Shown here: positions 44,691-57,715 of the stretch, piece by piece
Position numbering within the stretch: the first letter of the stretch is position 1
How the letters are laid out: each line of letters begins with the position of its first letter
NCBI GenBank assembly: GCA_933207985.1
Contig: OW240913.1
Span: 274,466,534-274,530,533, forward strand
From: Pelobates cultripes
Taxonomy: Eukaryota; Chordata; Amphibia; Anura; Pelobatidae
Direction of reading: 5' to 3'
Length of the DNA: 64,000 nucleotides
Program-made: the position numbers and the translations under genes
The notes under the pieces: model-generated
Databases searched by the model: none
Seen by the model: the letters and a program-made list of their open reading frames with translations, nothing else
What the model was told of the DNA's origin: nothing

Positions 44691-44731
44691 CCTCTTGTGA
44701 CAAGTATGATGTTCGTACTTGTCACAAGAGG
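44691..44731. repeat. Perfect hairpin, 16-bp stem
   Basis: CCTCTTGTGACAAGTA and its exact reverse complement are separated by 9 bases. It lies just after an L2 tail. The role is unknown; probably a remnant of a foldback element. Confidence 0.85.
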
Positions 44732-45019
44732 TTGATCAGTTGACCTTTAACAATCCGACCAGGAAATATGATTTAGTAAAGGTCAAACTGTTTGCTTTTA
44801 AATTGCCATGATCTAACACACCTTGAGACCATTCTTCAGACAAACTCTTCTAGCTCCAAGCGACTCTAGATAAAAAAAAATAAAATACTGCTAAATTCAC
44901 ATGTAAAGGCCATTTGGTAACTGATGTTACATTTTAATATAATGCTGTGTTGCATGTGTGTATGTATGTATATATATGTAATGTATGTATAGATGTATGT
45001 ATATATAGAGATATATATA

Positions 45020-46582
45020 CACTGCTCAAAAAAATAAAGGGAACACTTAAACAATGCAATGTAACTCCAAGTCAGTCACACTTCTGTGAAATCAAACTGT
45101 CCACTTAGGAAGCAACACTGAGTGACAATCAATTTCACATGCTGTTGTGCAAATGGGATAGACAACAGGTGGAACTTATAGGCAATTAGCAAGACACCCC
45201 CAATAAAGGAGTGGTTCTGCAGGTAGTGACCACAGACCACTTCTCAGTTCCTATGCTTCCTGGCTGATGTTTTGGTCACTTTTGAATGCTGGCGGTGCTT
45301 TCACTCTAGTGGTAGCATGAGACGGAGTCTACAACCCACACAAGTGGCTCAGGTAGTGCAGCTCATCCAGGATGGCACATCAATGCGAGCTGTGGCAAGA
45401 AGGTTTGCTGTGTCTGTCAGCGTAGTGTCCAGAGCATGGAGGCGCTACCAGGAGACAGGCCAGTACATCAAGAGACGTGGAGGAGGCCGTAGGAGGGCAA
45501 CAACCCAGCAGCAGGACCTCTACCTCTGCCTTTGTGCAAGGAGGAACAGGAGGAGCACTGCCAGAGCCCTGCAAAATGACCTCCAGTAGGCCACAAATGT
45601 GCATGTGTCTGCTCAAACGGTCAGAAACAGACTCCATGAGGGTGGTAGGAGGACCCGACATCCACAGGTGGGGGTTGTGCTTACAGCCCAACACCGTGCA
45701 GGACGTTTGGCATTTGCCAAAGAACACCAAGATTGGCAAATTCGCCACTGGCGCCCTGTGCTCTTCACAGTTGAAAGCAGGTTCACACTGAGCACATGTG
45801 ACAGACGTGACAGTCTGGAGACGCCGTGGAGAACATTCTGCTGCCTTCAACATCTCCAGCAGGACCGGTTTGGCAGTGGGTCAGTAATGGTGTGGGGTGG
45901 CATTTCTTTGGGGGGCCGCACAGCCCTCCATGTGCTCGCCAGAGGTAGCCTGACTACCGTTAGGTACCGAGATTAGATCCTCAGACCCCTTGTGAGACCA
46001 TATGCTGGTGCGGCTGGCCCTGGGTTCCTCCTAATGCAAGACCATGCTAGACCTCATGTGGCTGGAGTGTGTCAGTAGTTCCTGCAAGATGAAGGCATTG
46101 ATGCTATGGACTGGCCTGCCAGTTCCCCAGACCTGAATCCAATTGAGCACATCTGGGACATAATGTCTCGCTCCATCCACCAATGTCACGTTGCACCATA
46201 GACAGTCCAGGAGTTGGCAGGTGCTTTAGTCCAGGTCTGGGAGGAGATCCCTCAGGAGACCAACCGCCACCTCATCAGGAGCATACACAGGCATTGTAGG
46301 GAGGTCATACAGGCACGTGGAGGCCACACACACACTACTGAGCCTCATTTTGACTTGTACATCAAAGTTGGATCAACCTGTAGTGTGTTTTTCCACTTTA
46401 ATTTTAAATGTGACTCCAAATCCAGACCTCCATGGGTTGAAAAATTTGATTTCCATTTTTTTATTTTTGTGTGATTTTGTTGTCAGCACATTCAACTATG
46501 TAAAGAACAAAGTATTTCAGAAGAATATTTAATTCATTCAGATCTAGGATGTTATTTTTGTGTTCCCTTTTTTTGAGCTGTG
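45020..46582 (+). mobile_element. Tc1 transposon, full length, inactive
   Basis: The ends are CACTGCTCAAAAAAATAAAG (after TA) and, in reverse complement, CACAGCTCAAAAAAAGGGAA. Length 1.56 kb, as expected for Tc1. A (TA)n microsatellite borders each side, so the right TA duplication is blurred. The transposase between them is broken (separate entry). The same family is widespread in lampreys, fishes and amphibians. Confidence 0.9.
45320..46345 (+). pseudogene. Tc1 transposase, broken
   Basis: DNA-binding part: [20 protein letters not shown] then [20 protein letters not shown], a paired helix-turn-helix, followed by a GGGRRRAT linker. A stop replaces a Gln codon near 45586 (NDLQ*). The catalytic part continues as VSAQTVRNRLHEGG and FTLSTCDRRD (first Asp), SVMVWGGISLGGRT, then in other frames DHARPHVAG (second Asp) and MDWPASSPDLNPIEHIWD (third acidic position). 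The C-terminus is LIRSIHRHCREVIQARGG (near 46300). At least one stop and two frameshifts mean no active enzyme. Confidence 0.9.
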
Positions 46583-46609
46583 TGTGTGTATATATGTATG
46601 TATGTATGT

Positions 46610-46658
<49 letters not shown>

Positions 46659-48166
46659 ATTTTTCTCTGTGTTGGAAAAGCAGTTCGCAAACTGAGCTCA
46701 TTATTGCAATCCAACTAAATTACACACCAGTCCGTCTCCCTTACAAACGTGTACGTCTCCCTCTTTTCTACTGCCCTCTCTATCTCCAAGACTGGCAAAG
46801 ACTTCTGAGGCAATCCGTACCAACTGGGCATCACCACAGTATGCCATCTCAAGATCTCTGCTATTGAGGAGGCATCTCTCAACCTCTCACTATCTGTGCA
46901 ATATAGTAATTTCTTTCATGGAATGTCTTGAACATGTTGCATGGACCTCTCAAGGTGCTAGGGAAAAAATGCTTACTAGATTCCTGGCACCCAGTGCAGC
47001 TTTTCATTGGGAGGAGGCAGTGCCAGTGTGTGATGTTATTTCCAACATCCACTTTCTGTGTAATATGCAAGCATATTTTAAATATAAAACAAACAAAAAT
47101 TGTTCTGGTGCTCTGATCAATTGCCCGACTCCTAAGTTTAGCTTCACTGAGCTAAACAACCAGGAATTAAAAGGACCAGTTGTCAGATTGACCACACGTG
47201 GATGTAACAAGTTTAATATAGGAGTTCCAATTTCTATTGAAATCTGCATTATTTTTTGATTTTTTTGTAAAATGGAGAAAAAAAATAGGAAGGCAGTAAC
47301 TATTCCATTCAAGTACTGCTGACAGCACTATGAAAACATAATGAAAACGGATAAGTATCTAAGCTTTTTTATTAATGAATGCTCTACACATTTGGCCCTT
47401 TGTGTTTTTTCATTTTGCTTGTACATAAGGTATTGTACTATTTTCATCCTGTCCTTTTCATAAATCTCAACCCAGATAAAGAGACTTGATAATTTTTGAC
47501 AAGGAAAATGCCATTTGTGAAGCAACATCTGAATGCCTCAATGGCAGTAATATACTTTATGTTTTTTCAGGATGGGATAACCAGCATTGATCTTACAAAA
47601 TTGATTAATGCTACTCCCTACTTTTTATTCATTTAAAAAAAGCAAAGATTACTTGAGATCACTGAACTGTTTAAAGTACTGGCAGAATTATATACGACAC
47701 GTATGGAGCTACATTGTCATTCTATTGGCATGTTAAGATTAAATCGAGTCTGGGGTCAGTACAGGCATATAGGAGTGTAACTCTCATTTCATTGGTTGTG
47801 GAAGATTAGGTGGGTTTTGTGGGCAACAAAGACAAAAACAGCTCCGACAATATATGAGCATATAAAACCTGACACTGTTATGCATAAATAAATGGCTGCT
47901 TGCTTAGACTGATGAAAGAAACAAGCTTTCTATAGATGAGGGTCTATAAAAAGAGCTAACGTGGTAACTGTGACTCCTGATATTCTGAGCCAGCCATACA
48001 CACATAAATTTCTATTTAATGAGACTGTGGGGCACCACAGGAAATTGCACAGAAACTGGAGAGCTACCTGGTGACACACACACACACAAGATCTACAGGC
48101 TGTTTGATCTAAATTACGCTGCCGGTCAAATGTTTTAGAACACTTAAATTTTTCCATTTTTTTAAT
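46583..48166. other. PREP intron with (TA)n microsatellite
   Basis: (TA)n at about 46613-46655, otherwise no recognised element. Confidence 0.6.
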
Positions 48167-48600
48167 TTAAAGGAACACTACAGCGTTAGGAATTCAAATT
48201 TGTATTCCTTACACTATAGTGTCTTCAAGCCATTTAAGTGACCAACCCACCACCCCTCTCCAAGTGCATAAACAGGTATTTCACAAGTAACTTTTTTCCC
48301 ACACCACAGTGCTCTCTCCACGGCTAGTGCCACCTCCGTGGCTGAGATCATCAGGATTAATGATCTCGGCCATCCCTATGCTTTTGCATAAGCACGTATT
48401 GAAAGGCTAGGGCGCCTGCGCAAAAAACAGACGTGCTGAGCCAATCAGATGGTCTCTGAGACTTTCTGATATAAATAATAATGTTTTACTCTGTTATTTG
48501 CTCAGAAGCACATCTAGTAACTGTCTGGGTGACAGCCACTAGAGGCATTTAAACCCTGCACTGTAAACATTGCAATTCAGCAAGAAATGGCAAAAATGCC
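48167..48600. mobile_element. T2-type MITE, right end not found
   Basis: Starts TTAAAGGAACACTACAGCG, followed by ACACTATAGTGTCTTCAAG. The interior includes CCACTAGAGGCATTT, also typical of this family. The matching right end was not identified. Confidence 0.5.
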
Positions 48601-49041
48601 ATCAGCTTTAAATATGCATTTCCTGGGCCATCTCTAAAGACTTGATAAAGGTCTTGTAGACAAATTAATCGGAAACCGATCTTTCCATGCAATTTGTTAT
48701 TAGGGGGTAGAATAAGACCTTTGTTGTTTCTGACATACTTTTTATAAGGGTCTTCCGCTGAACACACTAATGCACACGAAACCTGTTTGCTATCACCACT
48801 AATTGGTGTATTTGCCATTTGTGAGTTTAGTATTGTATGCTTGAATTGCCAGCACTCTATACTGTCTAGTAAATGACAAGTACTTTCTAATTCAATACTT
48901 ATATTAATGGTAAAAGAACTTTCCAAACTACATTTGATTTAAATTGTAGAAAGAACTCCACAAACTGTGTTTGGCTTGTATATGTTTTATATGCAAAGGT
49001 TGACCACTCTTTTATTAGTCAAAAATGTACATTACATTTTG
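48601..49041. other. PREP intron sequence, nothing recognised
   Basis: No feature recognised. Confidence 0.5.
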
Positions 49042-49182
49042 TTAAAGGACCACTATAGTGCCAGGAAAACACTTCTCTGAAACTGCTATGTTTATAGAAG
49101 AAAGGTTTAATCCTAGCTGGACCTGGCACCCAGACCACTTCATTAAGCTGAAGTGGTCTGGGTGCCTATAGTGGTCCTTTAA
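49042..49182. mobile_element. T2/Kolobok-type MITE (141 bp), complete
   Basis: Starts TTAAAGGACCACTATAGTGC and ends CCTATAGTGGTCCTTTAA. It also has an internal palindrome CCAGACCACTTCATTAAG with its partner. Both TTAA ends are intact. Confidence 0.9.
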
Positions 49183-49225
49183 ACATAACAATATGGTCAA
49201 CCGTTTGTTTTTGTTTTTTTCCCCT

Positions 49226-49614
49226 TTAACCCCTTAAGACCGGAGGGCGTACTATTACGCCCTATTTTAGGCAGCTCTAAAAGCCGCCGGGCGTAATAGT
49301 ACGCCCTCCGGTCTTTCTTTACTTACCCGGTCGCCGGCGGTCCCACGGGAGCCCCCCCGCAGCAGATCTTCTTCCTGGCAGCCCCCCCCCCCGGCCATGT
49401 GAGAGTGAGGTCCTTGCGAGGACCTCACAATCACATGGCCAGGATAGCCGGCTGCAGCATTGCCAGCAGGGGGGCTGCCTGTAATGACAAATAAAATTAA
49501 ATAAAATTAAAGTTAAAAAGTGTAAAAAATAAATAAATATATACTTAGATCATATAAATATATATATATATTACATATATATATTATATGTATGTATATA
49601 TATATGTGTATGTA

Positions 49615-49681
<67 letters not shown>

Positions 49682-49707
49682 ATATATATGATCTAAGTAT
49701 GTGTGTG

Positions 49708-49760
<53 letters not shown>

Positions 49761-51362
49761 TTACACTTTCTAGGTGTATTTTACTATTAATATATATATA
49801 TATATATATATATAATTATATATATATAAATATAAAATTACACGTAGACTGATACTGATTAAATATATATATATAATTACTGTTATATATTTATATATAA
49901 TATAAAAAATTAAATATGTTAATACGTTAAAATTTTTGTTAAATATATAGATTTATGTTATTTCGTTCTAACTATTGTGATATTAATATATATTCATATC
50001 AAAATACACGTAGAACAAAATATATATATCTATATACATAAATATATATGTATGTATCACTATATACCTATATATAAATAAAAATATTCAAAAAATATAT
50101 ATATAGATATATATACATATACTAATTCTACATATATATTCATGTAATATTTTTACATAATTAGGTATCTTAAGTACAATTAGCGGGACCTGCCTGACAA
50201 CCCATGCCGAAAGTAAAGGGAATTTAATTTGCTAGCACTATATTTAACCGTATAACTTTCCAAGACACCATAAAACCTGTACATGGGGGGTACTGTTCTA
50301 CTCGGGAGACTTCGCTGAACACAAATATTAGTGTTTCAAAACAGTAAAATGTATTACAACGATGATATCGCCAGTAAAAGTGACGGTTTTTGCATTTTTC
50401 ACGCACAAACAGCATTACACGGACAATATTATTGCTGTGATACTTTTTACTGTTTTGAAACACAAATATTTGTGTTCAGCGAAGTCTCCCGAGTACAACA
50501 GTACCCCTCATGTACAGGTTTTATGGTGTTTTCAAAAGTTACAGCGTCAAATATAAGGCTTGTGTTTCATTTTTTTTCACATTAAAATTCACCAGATTGG
50601 TTACGTTGCCTTTGAGATCCTATCGTAGCCCAAGAATGAAAATTACCCCTATGATGGCATACCATTTGCAAAAGAAGACAACCCAAGGTATTGCAAACGG
50701 GGTATGTCCAGTCTTTTTTAGTAGCCACTTAGTCACAAACACTGGCCAAAATTGGCAGTTTTTGCATTTTTCACACACAAACAAATACTAACGCTAACTT
50801 TGGCCAGTGTTTGTGACAAAATGGCTACTAGAAAAGACTGGACATACCCCATTTGCAATACCTTGGGTTGTCTACTATTGCAAATGGTATGCTATTATGG
50901 GTGTAAATTTCATTGCTGGGCTACTATAAAGTCCCAAAGGCAACGTAACCAATCTGTGCTATATTTGACCCTGTAACTTCCCAAAACGCCATAAAACCTG
51001 TACCTAGGGGGTACTGTTTTACACGTGAGACTTTGCTGAATACAAATATGTGTATTTTATTGCAGTAAAAGCAAACAGTATTATGACATTGACAGTTAAA
51101 ATGTCATGTAGAACTAAAAAAATTTTTAAAAATCTTATTTTCTCCCATTTTTTTCATATTAAATTATGTTTCATAGCTAAATATTTGATATTAAATGAAA
51201 GCCCTGTTTCCCCTGAATAAAATGATATATTATAAGGGTGGGTGCATTTAATATGAAAGAGGTGAATTACGGTTGGACAGACATGTAGCGCAAATGCCAG
51301 GTTTTGTTTACATTTTGTTTCGTTCACAACGTGTACATTTGGCTCCGTCCTTAAGGGGTTAA
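49226..51362. mobile_element. 2.1 kb TTAA-flanked foldback element, copy 3
   Basis: TTAA flanks at 49226-49229 and 51359-51362, ends CCCCTTAAGAC and GTCCTTAAGGGG. The left subterminal hairpin 49236-49316 has a long stem beginning AAGACCGGAGGGCGTACTAT. The interior repeats the plan of copies 1 and 2: CATGTGA-type hairpin near 49395-49440, AT-rich foldback 49550-50130, arms 50270-50340 against 50460-50530, and arms 50690-50760 against 50795-50870. The sequence is clearly diverged from copies 1 and 2 and the plan is in the opposite order, so it is an older insertion in the other orientation. No genes. Confidence 0.8.
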
Positions 51363-51581
51363 TATCTAATAATATCCTTATTTAACTTTATTACTTCAAG
51401 ACATTAAACTGAATAAAGTTCCACAAAATCTGGAAAAATCGAGGTGTTCTAAATCTTTTGTAAGTTACTGTAATTAATGTAAAATTTTCACAAGTGTTTA
51501 ATGGCCGCTGTTGATTCCCCCTAGACTGCTAATGCCCTTTATGATCCTTTTATTTTATTTATTTACATTTTTTTTTTTTAG

Positions 51582-51779
51582 AGTGGGTATCATGCGTCCG
51601 TTCCAACTATCTTGTCCTGTGCTACCTCCATGATGTGAAAAACCTCTTACAACTGCATGACTTGGCCTCTGGAAATTACTTAAAGACTTTCCCTCTGGAT
51701 GTTGGCAGCGTTGTGGGATACAGTGGGCAGAAAAAAGACTCTGAAATATTTTACCAGTTCACTTCCTTTTTATCACCAG
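51582..51779 (+). CDS. PREP: PREP exon (about residues 339-405)
   Basis: This propeller exon of prolyl endopeptidase follows a T-rich tract and AG, and ends at GTGAGT. It is 198 nt, phase 1 at both ends, and completes the Glu codon split from 39529. It encodes [19 protein letters not shown], then [17 protein letters not shown] and [10 protein letters not shown], all nearly identical to the mammalian protein. The frame is intact. It starts only 220 bp after the right end of the 2.1 kb foldback element at 49226-51362, so that insertion sits close to the branch-point region without disturbing the splice site. Confidence 0.96.
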
Positions 51780-53322
51780 GTGAGTTTTAACCAATTATCT
51801 TTTCCATCTTAGTATTGTTTAAGGCATGCCTTTCTGGATGGATATGTAAGTTTAGATGTTTGGTGTGCTGTTACCTTTTTTGTTTACTTCTAGCTAACTA
51901 TACCTCCATTAATTAACTACCAACTAAATAAAGATTAATAGTCATGTGTTCAAGAAAACACAAAAAGGATGTGAAAGTATCCAATTACAAAGATAGTGTT
52001 ACATTCAGGGAACCCAGTAGAGCCTATCACACCTGGAGCACCATGGTAGGGATCCGCAGTCCATTAGAAGTATTCAAAATCAAATTCCAAAGGATTCGCA
52101 GAGTAGTGCAAATAGGAAGGAGGTTTATTCAGCTTCAGGTGAACAAAATTCTACGAACGTTTCTGCATCAAGCCTATCCTGCCCAATCATCTGTCAAAAT
52201 AAGGTCATCTGACTAAAGAAAGTGAGGGTGTGCGATCAAAGAAGAGGAAGATGATCTTCACCATCTTCTGTAACGGTTCACTATTTATTTTTTTTACATA
52301 TCATATTTTTTTTTTTAATCAAATATAATTTAGCAAATTAAATTAAAAAAACAAACCAAACACAATTTGATTGAAATTGCAATAGTTATATTACACTAAA
52401 CGCTTGTGGTAGTACTGCTGCTGTTATTGTGTCCACTTGGTTTTTCCATTAAGTCATTTAAAAATAAAAAGTAAGACAGTGACAATCACTTCATCTCCGA
52501 TTACAAATATTCCTAGCAAACAATTGAGTATACTGCAGCCAAGAAAGGTAACTAGAAAGAAAACATAAGGAGGTGTTACAAAGAAACATCCTGAAAAAAA
52601 GGTCAAATCTAATAAATCGTTACAGGACTGCAGAATTACCACACACCTATGGCATCTCAGTTGCAGTCTGGAATGACAATTCAGGGCTGCTAATGCACAA
52701 ATTGCATCCATGCTGGCGACAGATGACCAGTGTCTGCACAGACCTTCCTCCATGCCACCCAAGTTCTCCCTGCAACCTTGTCCTCCACCTTGCTGCAGGT
52801 GGAGTCATGTCCCAAAGGCTGGACTGAGCTTGGATGGCATGGTGGGAAGACTTGAAGGCATTGGTTGTCCATCGTCTGCATGTTATGCATGCTGGCAACA
52901 TCCTCCATGAATTTGCACGTAAACAGAATTTTAAAAGAAATTTATTGAAGGAACAAGCAATCTGGCAAACTTTTCATCTAGATATTTCACAGATGTAATG
53001 AAAATATTGTTATCATCCAAGGAATAAGTGTTTCAGCAAAAAAGTTTGGCATGGTCAGCATATGTCTCAGTTTGCATCAAATCTATTTTGTGACAGCAGT
53101 TATCTTGCGAACTTTTATAAGCCTTGATAGTCTTCTGGATGAAGAATTGTCAGAAGTTCCAGAGACGCACCATTAATTGAGATACTAAAACGTGGAATTG
53201 TGGAGTTTCTACATTGTGCTTAATAAATCACATAGCCATCCTAATAAAAAGAGATTGCTATCATACAGCAAAAAAGCTTTAGTCTGTTCCAGTCAGCACT
53301 TTAGTGTACTAGATTTCTTCTA
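51780..53322. other. PREP intron, no gene recognised
   Basis: Includes 51970-52200, a segment with GAACGTTTCTGCATCAAGCC that resembles repeat 3' ends in other frogs, and 52600-52910, which has GC content above the surroundings and overlapping open frames on both strands but no recognised family. Confidence 0.4.
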
Positions 53323-54250
53323 TTAAAGGAACACTACAAAGTTAGAAGCTGAATACATTTCTTTCTAATGTTGGATTGTGTTGAGATCAATTAAACTAAA
53401 ATAGAAGTTACTTACTCTAATCCAATAGAGACCATATTCATCTCTGTCCTAGGGAGAAGCACTGCTTTTGTGCAGAGTATGTTTGGCCACTAAAAGAATG
53501 TTTCACTCGAGAAGCCTACGCTTCCTCTTGACGTTAAGTAGAAAAGCCTCTAGGCTGTCTGACAGGTGTAATGAGGGAGATTTAGAAAAGAGCCAATTTA
53601 TTTTGAAATATGCACTTTAAAAAAAAAAAACTAGAAATGGGACACATAAGCACTTTGGCAGATTTTAACTGTACACTCCAAGCACCATAAATACTACAGG
53701 CTCTATAGTCATTATTTACCCAAGATTGCCCTGGCGCCATCCAATGGTATGATGTACAATCATTTTTAGCATGATTTGACAAATTACCTGGATCCTTATG
53801 GCACCTGTATTAGATCCACTGCATTTAATCTCTATCAAACAAAAGAAGCTGGGTGTTAAACCGTGCCAAAATAGTTTCACCTCTTTTGATGGGACAGCAC
53901 CAGAGCAGTATTGGGACAAAAACCACTACAGCTCGATGTGGTAGTTATGATGGCCTGAGTCTGTGACTCTTAACATTGTTAGTAAGGAAACCATTTTAGA
54001 ACAGTTTAAAACCGTTTTACTTTGTGTCTGCTGGGCACTACTCCTGCGCTATGACTTCCTATGGAGAGGCTGAGGCTCGTAAGTTAGAGCTTTAGTAAGC
54101 TCTCCTGAGCTAAGCACAGGAATGCATAGCTCATTGGCTGAGAGCGCCAGTTGATCTGCATTGCTTAGATCAGATAAACAGAGTTACTGGCTCTCTATAG
54201 GAAGTATTTGAGGTGGGAAATGGCAACCGGCAGACCCGGGTAAGAAATCA
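53323..54250. mobile_element. T2-like MITE pieces
   Basis: TTAAAGGAACACTACAAAG marks a T2-type left end at 53323. Further typical phrases are CTCTATAGTCATTAT (53700), ACCACTACAGCTCGATGTGG (53925) and GCTCATTGGCTGAGAG (54130). No clean right end was found; probably overlapping or nested copies. Confidence 0.4.
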
Positions 54251-56222
54251 AACCATTTTATTGTGCAAGTTCCTTCTGCACAATAGATACAGAAACCTTG
54301 ATCATTTTTTGTCAGGGCACCCCAGGTGCAAGTCCAAAATAAGTCCCTGTCCTTGTGATGATTGAAGCTGTATGTTGTAAGATAACATGCTAATTATCAG
54401 ACAATTTTAAACATACCCAATTGCTTACAGGGTTTTTCATGGGAAATAGAAAAACTTCTTCAGTGGAAAGAGGCAGGGGTGGTTACTAGCAAAATGTATA
54501 GGGAACCAGCCCATTTCTGCAACTAGGTCAACAAAGGCTTGCTGTATGCATTTCGTAGGTCACTAACTCCATCCAGTGTTTCACTTTAGGCCTGAAAGTC
54601 ATTATTTTGTTGTGTGTTCCTGGTGAGTGTCAACACTAACAGACAGCTAGTGATTTTTAATAATAATTTAACCGTGACTGAAGTGCCGTTGTCATGTAGC
54701 AGTAAGAGAACCCTAAGGGTGTTCTAAGAACTAGGACAGTAAAATGCATAATCAGGTTATGTTTAGAGCCACAAGGACTCCTGAAGAGTTGAAATCCCTC
54801 AGGATTACTCTGAACTTGAAGCTTCAGGGTCCATTGTGAGGATTGTATAAACTCATGCCTGCTGGGTACCATGGAATATGTCTTCCCAGCATCACTACTT
54901 ACAATATTCCGCTGATACAAGGGTTATTTAAGCCTTAAAGAATAGTGCATATATTTCTTAATATAATTAACAGACATATGCATTGTGATTTCTAAATTTA
55001 CTCAATATATCGTTATCAAAATGTAACCTCGCCTTATTTCCAACCAGAAGGAACAGCTTCTTAAACCATGTGGAAATATTTAGAACCCTTAAACAGAGAG
55101 TACGAGAACTCTGGCTGCCATATCATAATTAGACTCTTTCCTATGTTTGCATATCAGACTAATTCCACCAGCTCGGGAATTTCAGATCCAAAATGCTGGT
55201 AAGTTCCTTCTGCACAATAAACATAGCAACCCAGATCATTTCGGCCTTCATTGACCCTCATCTAGTGAAGTGTAGCGGAGACCAATTTAGGCCTTGTGTG
55301 CCTAGTTAATTGAAATTTTAAGTCCAGAATCAAACATTAGGTTTACAATGCAGTTAATGTATTTTAAGGTTTAGAAACTTGGCAACTCCTACTCCATTAT
55401 ATTTTGCTTGTTTAAGCTATTTTTGGAGATCCTTAAAGGGACACTGCAGAACCCTTAAAAAAAAAAAAAAAGTGTCTTATGTGTGTAAAGTGTGTTCTCC
55501 ATTTTTGTAATTTTACAAGAAGTGCATATTTCAATAGAAAGCTGCACTTTTATTTTTTGGAACCACTGATCTCAAGTATGGTTTTCCCTGATCTATTCCA
55601 ATCAACCATATTGAATAATAATAATGAGTTTGTTCTGCTTGTGTGTTTTTGCTTTTACATGTTATTAGTAACCTAACAGATATCCAGCATGTTTTTTGGA
55701 CATTTGGTGGCTCTGAAATCTTGATACCTGGAAAAGATTTGCACTACTGCTACTTTATTTGGGTATGACTATAGTGGATGGATTGCATACTCTCCTTATT
55801 CCTCATTTAAAAAACAAAACAAACGTAAAACAGTAAAAGTAGACCGTTTGTCTTTAGTGTGTGATCAGCACCTGGCCTTTTCAAAATAACAATCATGCTT
55901 GAGTTAAGTCGTTTGCATTTAGATATACCCACTAATGTCAAACATTATTTCACTTACTGATTTGCATTTAAAAATGGAACATTGTTGAACTATATCCTTG
56001 ATTTAAAATAAGGAAATTTAAGCAATTTGTTTAAAAAAAAAAAAAGGCTGAATTTTCTTGTGAATAAGTGCTAATAAATTATTCACTGCATAAATGTACC
56101 CTGGGCTGATTTCAGCCATGGTTTAGCTTGTGCCATTTGTTATAGTGTATGATGATGTGTTAGACACTGCTTTCCTGATGATTAATGTGTATCAAGTTGA
56201 CATTCTGGACCTCTTGTTTAAG
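54251..56222. other. PREP intron, dispersed short repeats
   Basis: The phrase AGTTCCTTCTGCACAATA with following related sequence occurs at 54267 and 55201. A further TTAAAGGGACACTGCAG end is at 55434. Otherwise nothing recognised. Confidence 0.45.
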
Positions 56223-56326
56223 GTATTATTTATCACTGTGACCTGACCAGCGGGGAGTTGGAACCCAGGGTTTTCCGGGAAATAACCGTTAAAGGATTTA
56301 ATCCATCTGACTACCAGACTGTACAG
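56223..56326 (+). CDS. PREP: PREP exon (about residues 405-439)
   Basis: This exon begins after AG at 56221-56222 and ends before GTAATT. It is 104 nt: it enters in phase 1 and leaves at a codon boundary. It encodes [18 protein letters not shown] followed by REITVKGF and SDYQTVQ. By comparison with the mammalian enzyme it closes the propeller (to about residue 427) and re-enters the alpha/beta-hydrolase peptidase domain. The next exon, which should carry the YGYGG segment with Tyr473, was not found before position 64000, so the following intron exceeds 7.6 kb. Confidence 0.95.
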
Positions 56327-57135
56327 GTAATTAATGAAGAAAAAAAAAATATACATACTTTTTCTACATTTATATTTACTTCTTTATCAGCTTTTGAGTG
56401 TTTATTAACAATTCTAGTTAGTTTGGTGTTCTTTTCCATTCAGTGTTTCTCCTCATTAATCAGCATCACCCGTGGTGCACAATCTGTCTCAACACAGACT
56501 GACAACTTAAGGCATTTCACTGCTCTGCTGCTTAATTTTACTTGGATGAGCATTTCTCTCATGTCCTGTCATTCTTGCGGTACATGGTGTAATCACTGTT
56601 ATATAATGACACCTGTCAAGTCAAGGAAAGACTGAGAGTTAATAGATCAATGAGCAAATGTCAGAAGGTAATGACTTCTAGTACAACGTATATTCATTCT
56701 AGCTGGTGTCTGAAGCAAGATGATAGTCTGCTTGTTTCTTAAACTGATATTGTGTTTTGTTTTGCTATTTCTTTTTATATTTTTTTTATTTTTTTTGCTC
56801 TCACATAAATATTGGGTCTTGTTTGTCATTGTAGCAGATTTTTGTCTTCATATGGTGCCACACGGTGATATGACCTATAGGGATGAAACTTTATGAAAAC
56901 ATCTGTCATATGAGTACCCCAATAGCAAGAACAAAAGTTTATTGCCGGCATAACTTAAGTGCCTTTATGATTTCCATAAAGATATCTTGAAAAAGATTAA
57001 CCACAAGCTGTGCCAGTGGACAGGATCTGGACATCAAGGATTTTAAATATTTGTGTATGGTGTAAAGCGTAGCTGTGAATAAGTACTAAGTTACAAGTAA
57101 CCTAGCAGCTCTGTGGAAACCACAAAGAGGGGTCT
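56327..57135. other. PREP intron, nothing recognised
   Basis: No further PREP exon or transposon end was recognised. Confidence 0.5.
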
Positions 57136-57715
57136 TTAAAGGGATACTCTAAGCACTGAAACAACTTTAGCGTCATAAAGCAGTTTTGTTTGATAGATCA
57201 TGCCCCTAAGTCTCACTGTTCAATTCTCTACCATTTAGGATTTAAATCACTTTTTGTTTCTGTACGTGTTGCCCTAGCCACACCTTCCCTGGCTGTAACT
57301 CACCTGCATGAAACAAATTACATGCATTTAAAATTTACATTTTCAATCAGATGTTAACCTTTTTAAGAAGTTTTTATCTCCTGCCTCTGTAAATTAAACT
57401 TGAATTACACAAAGGAGGATCCTGCAAGGTATAGCAAGCTATTAACAGAGCAGGAGATAAGAAGTTCTAAATTAAACAGAATTTGCAATAAAGGAAGTGT
57501 AAACATTAGATCTCACATTACAAGAAGTGTTTAGGAAAGATGTACATGATATTTGCAGAGAGTCTTGACTATGGCTGTATAAGCAACGTGATTTAACTCT
57601 TAAATGGCAGGGAATTGAGTATTAGGGAAATGATTAAGACTGTTGGAGCATGATCTATACACCAAAACTACTTCATTAAGCTAAAGTTGTTTTGGTGACT
57701 ATAGTGTCCCTTTAA
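57136..57715. mobile_element. T2/Kolobok-type MITE (580 bp)
   Basis: Starts TTAAAGGGATACTCTAAGC and ends GACTATAGTGTCCCTTTAA. TTAA at both ends. The interior has no coding sequence. Confidence 0.8.

Noticed and set aside
49588..49773. Open frame of Tyr/Ile/Val repeats
   Set aside because: Translation of (TA)n and (GT)n microsatellites.
52150..52190. Hammerhead-like GAAACGTTCG on the minus strand
   Set aside because: A CTTGATG core is followed almost directly by GAAA, with no room for stem II.
52454..52910. Overlapping open frames on both strands
   Set aside because: No recognisable protein family; higher GC alone makes open frames more likely. Left as unassigned.
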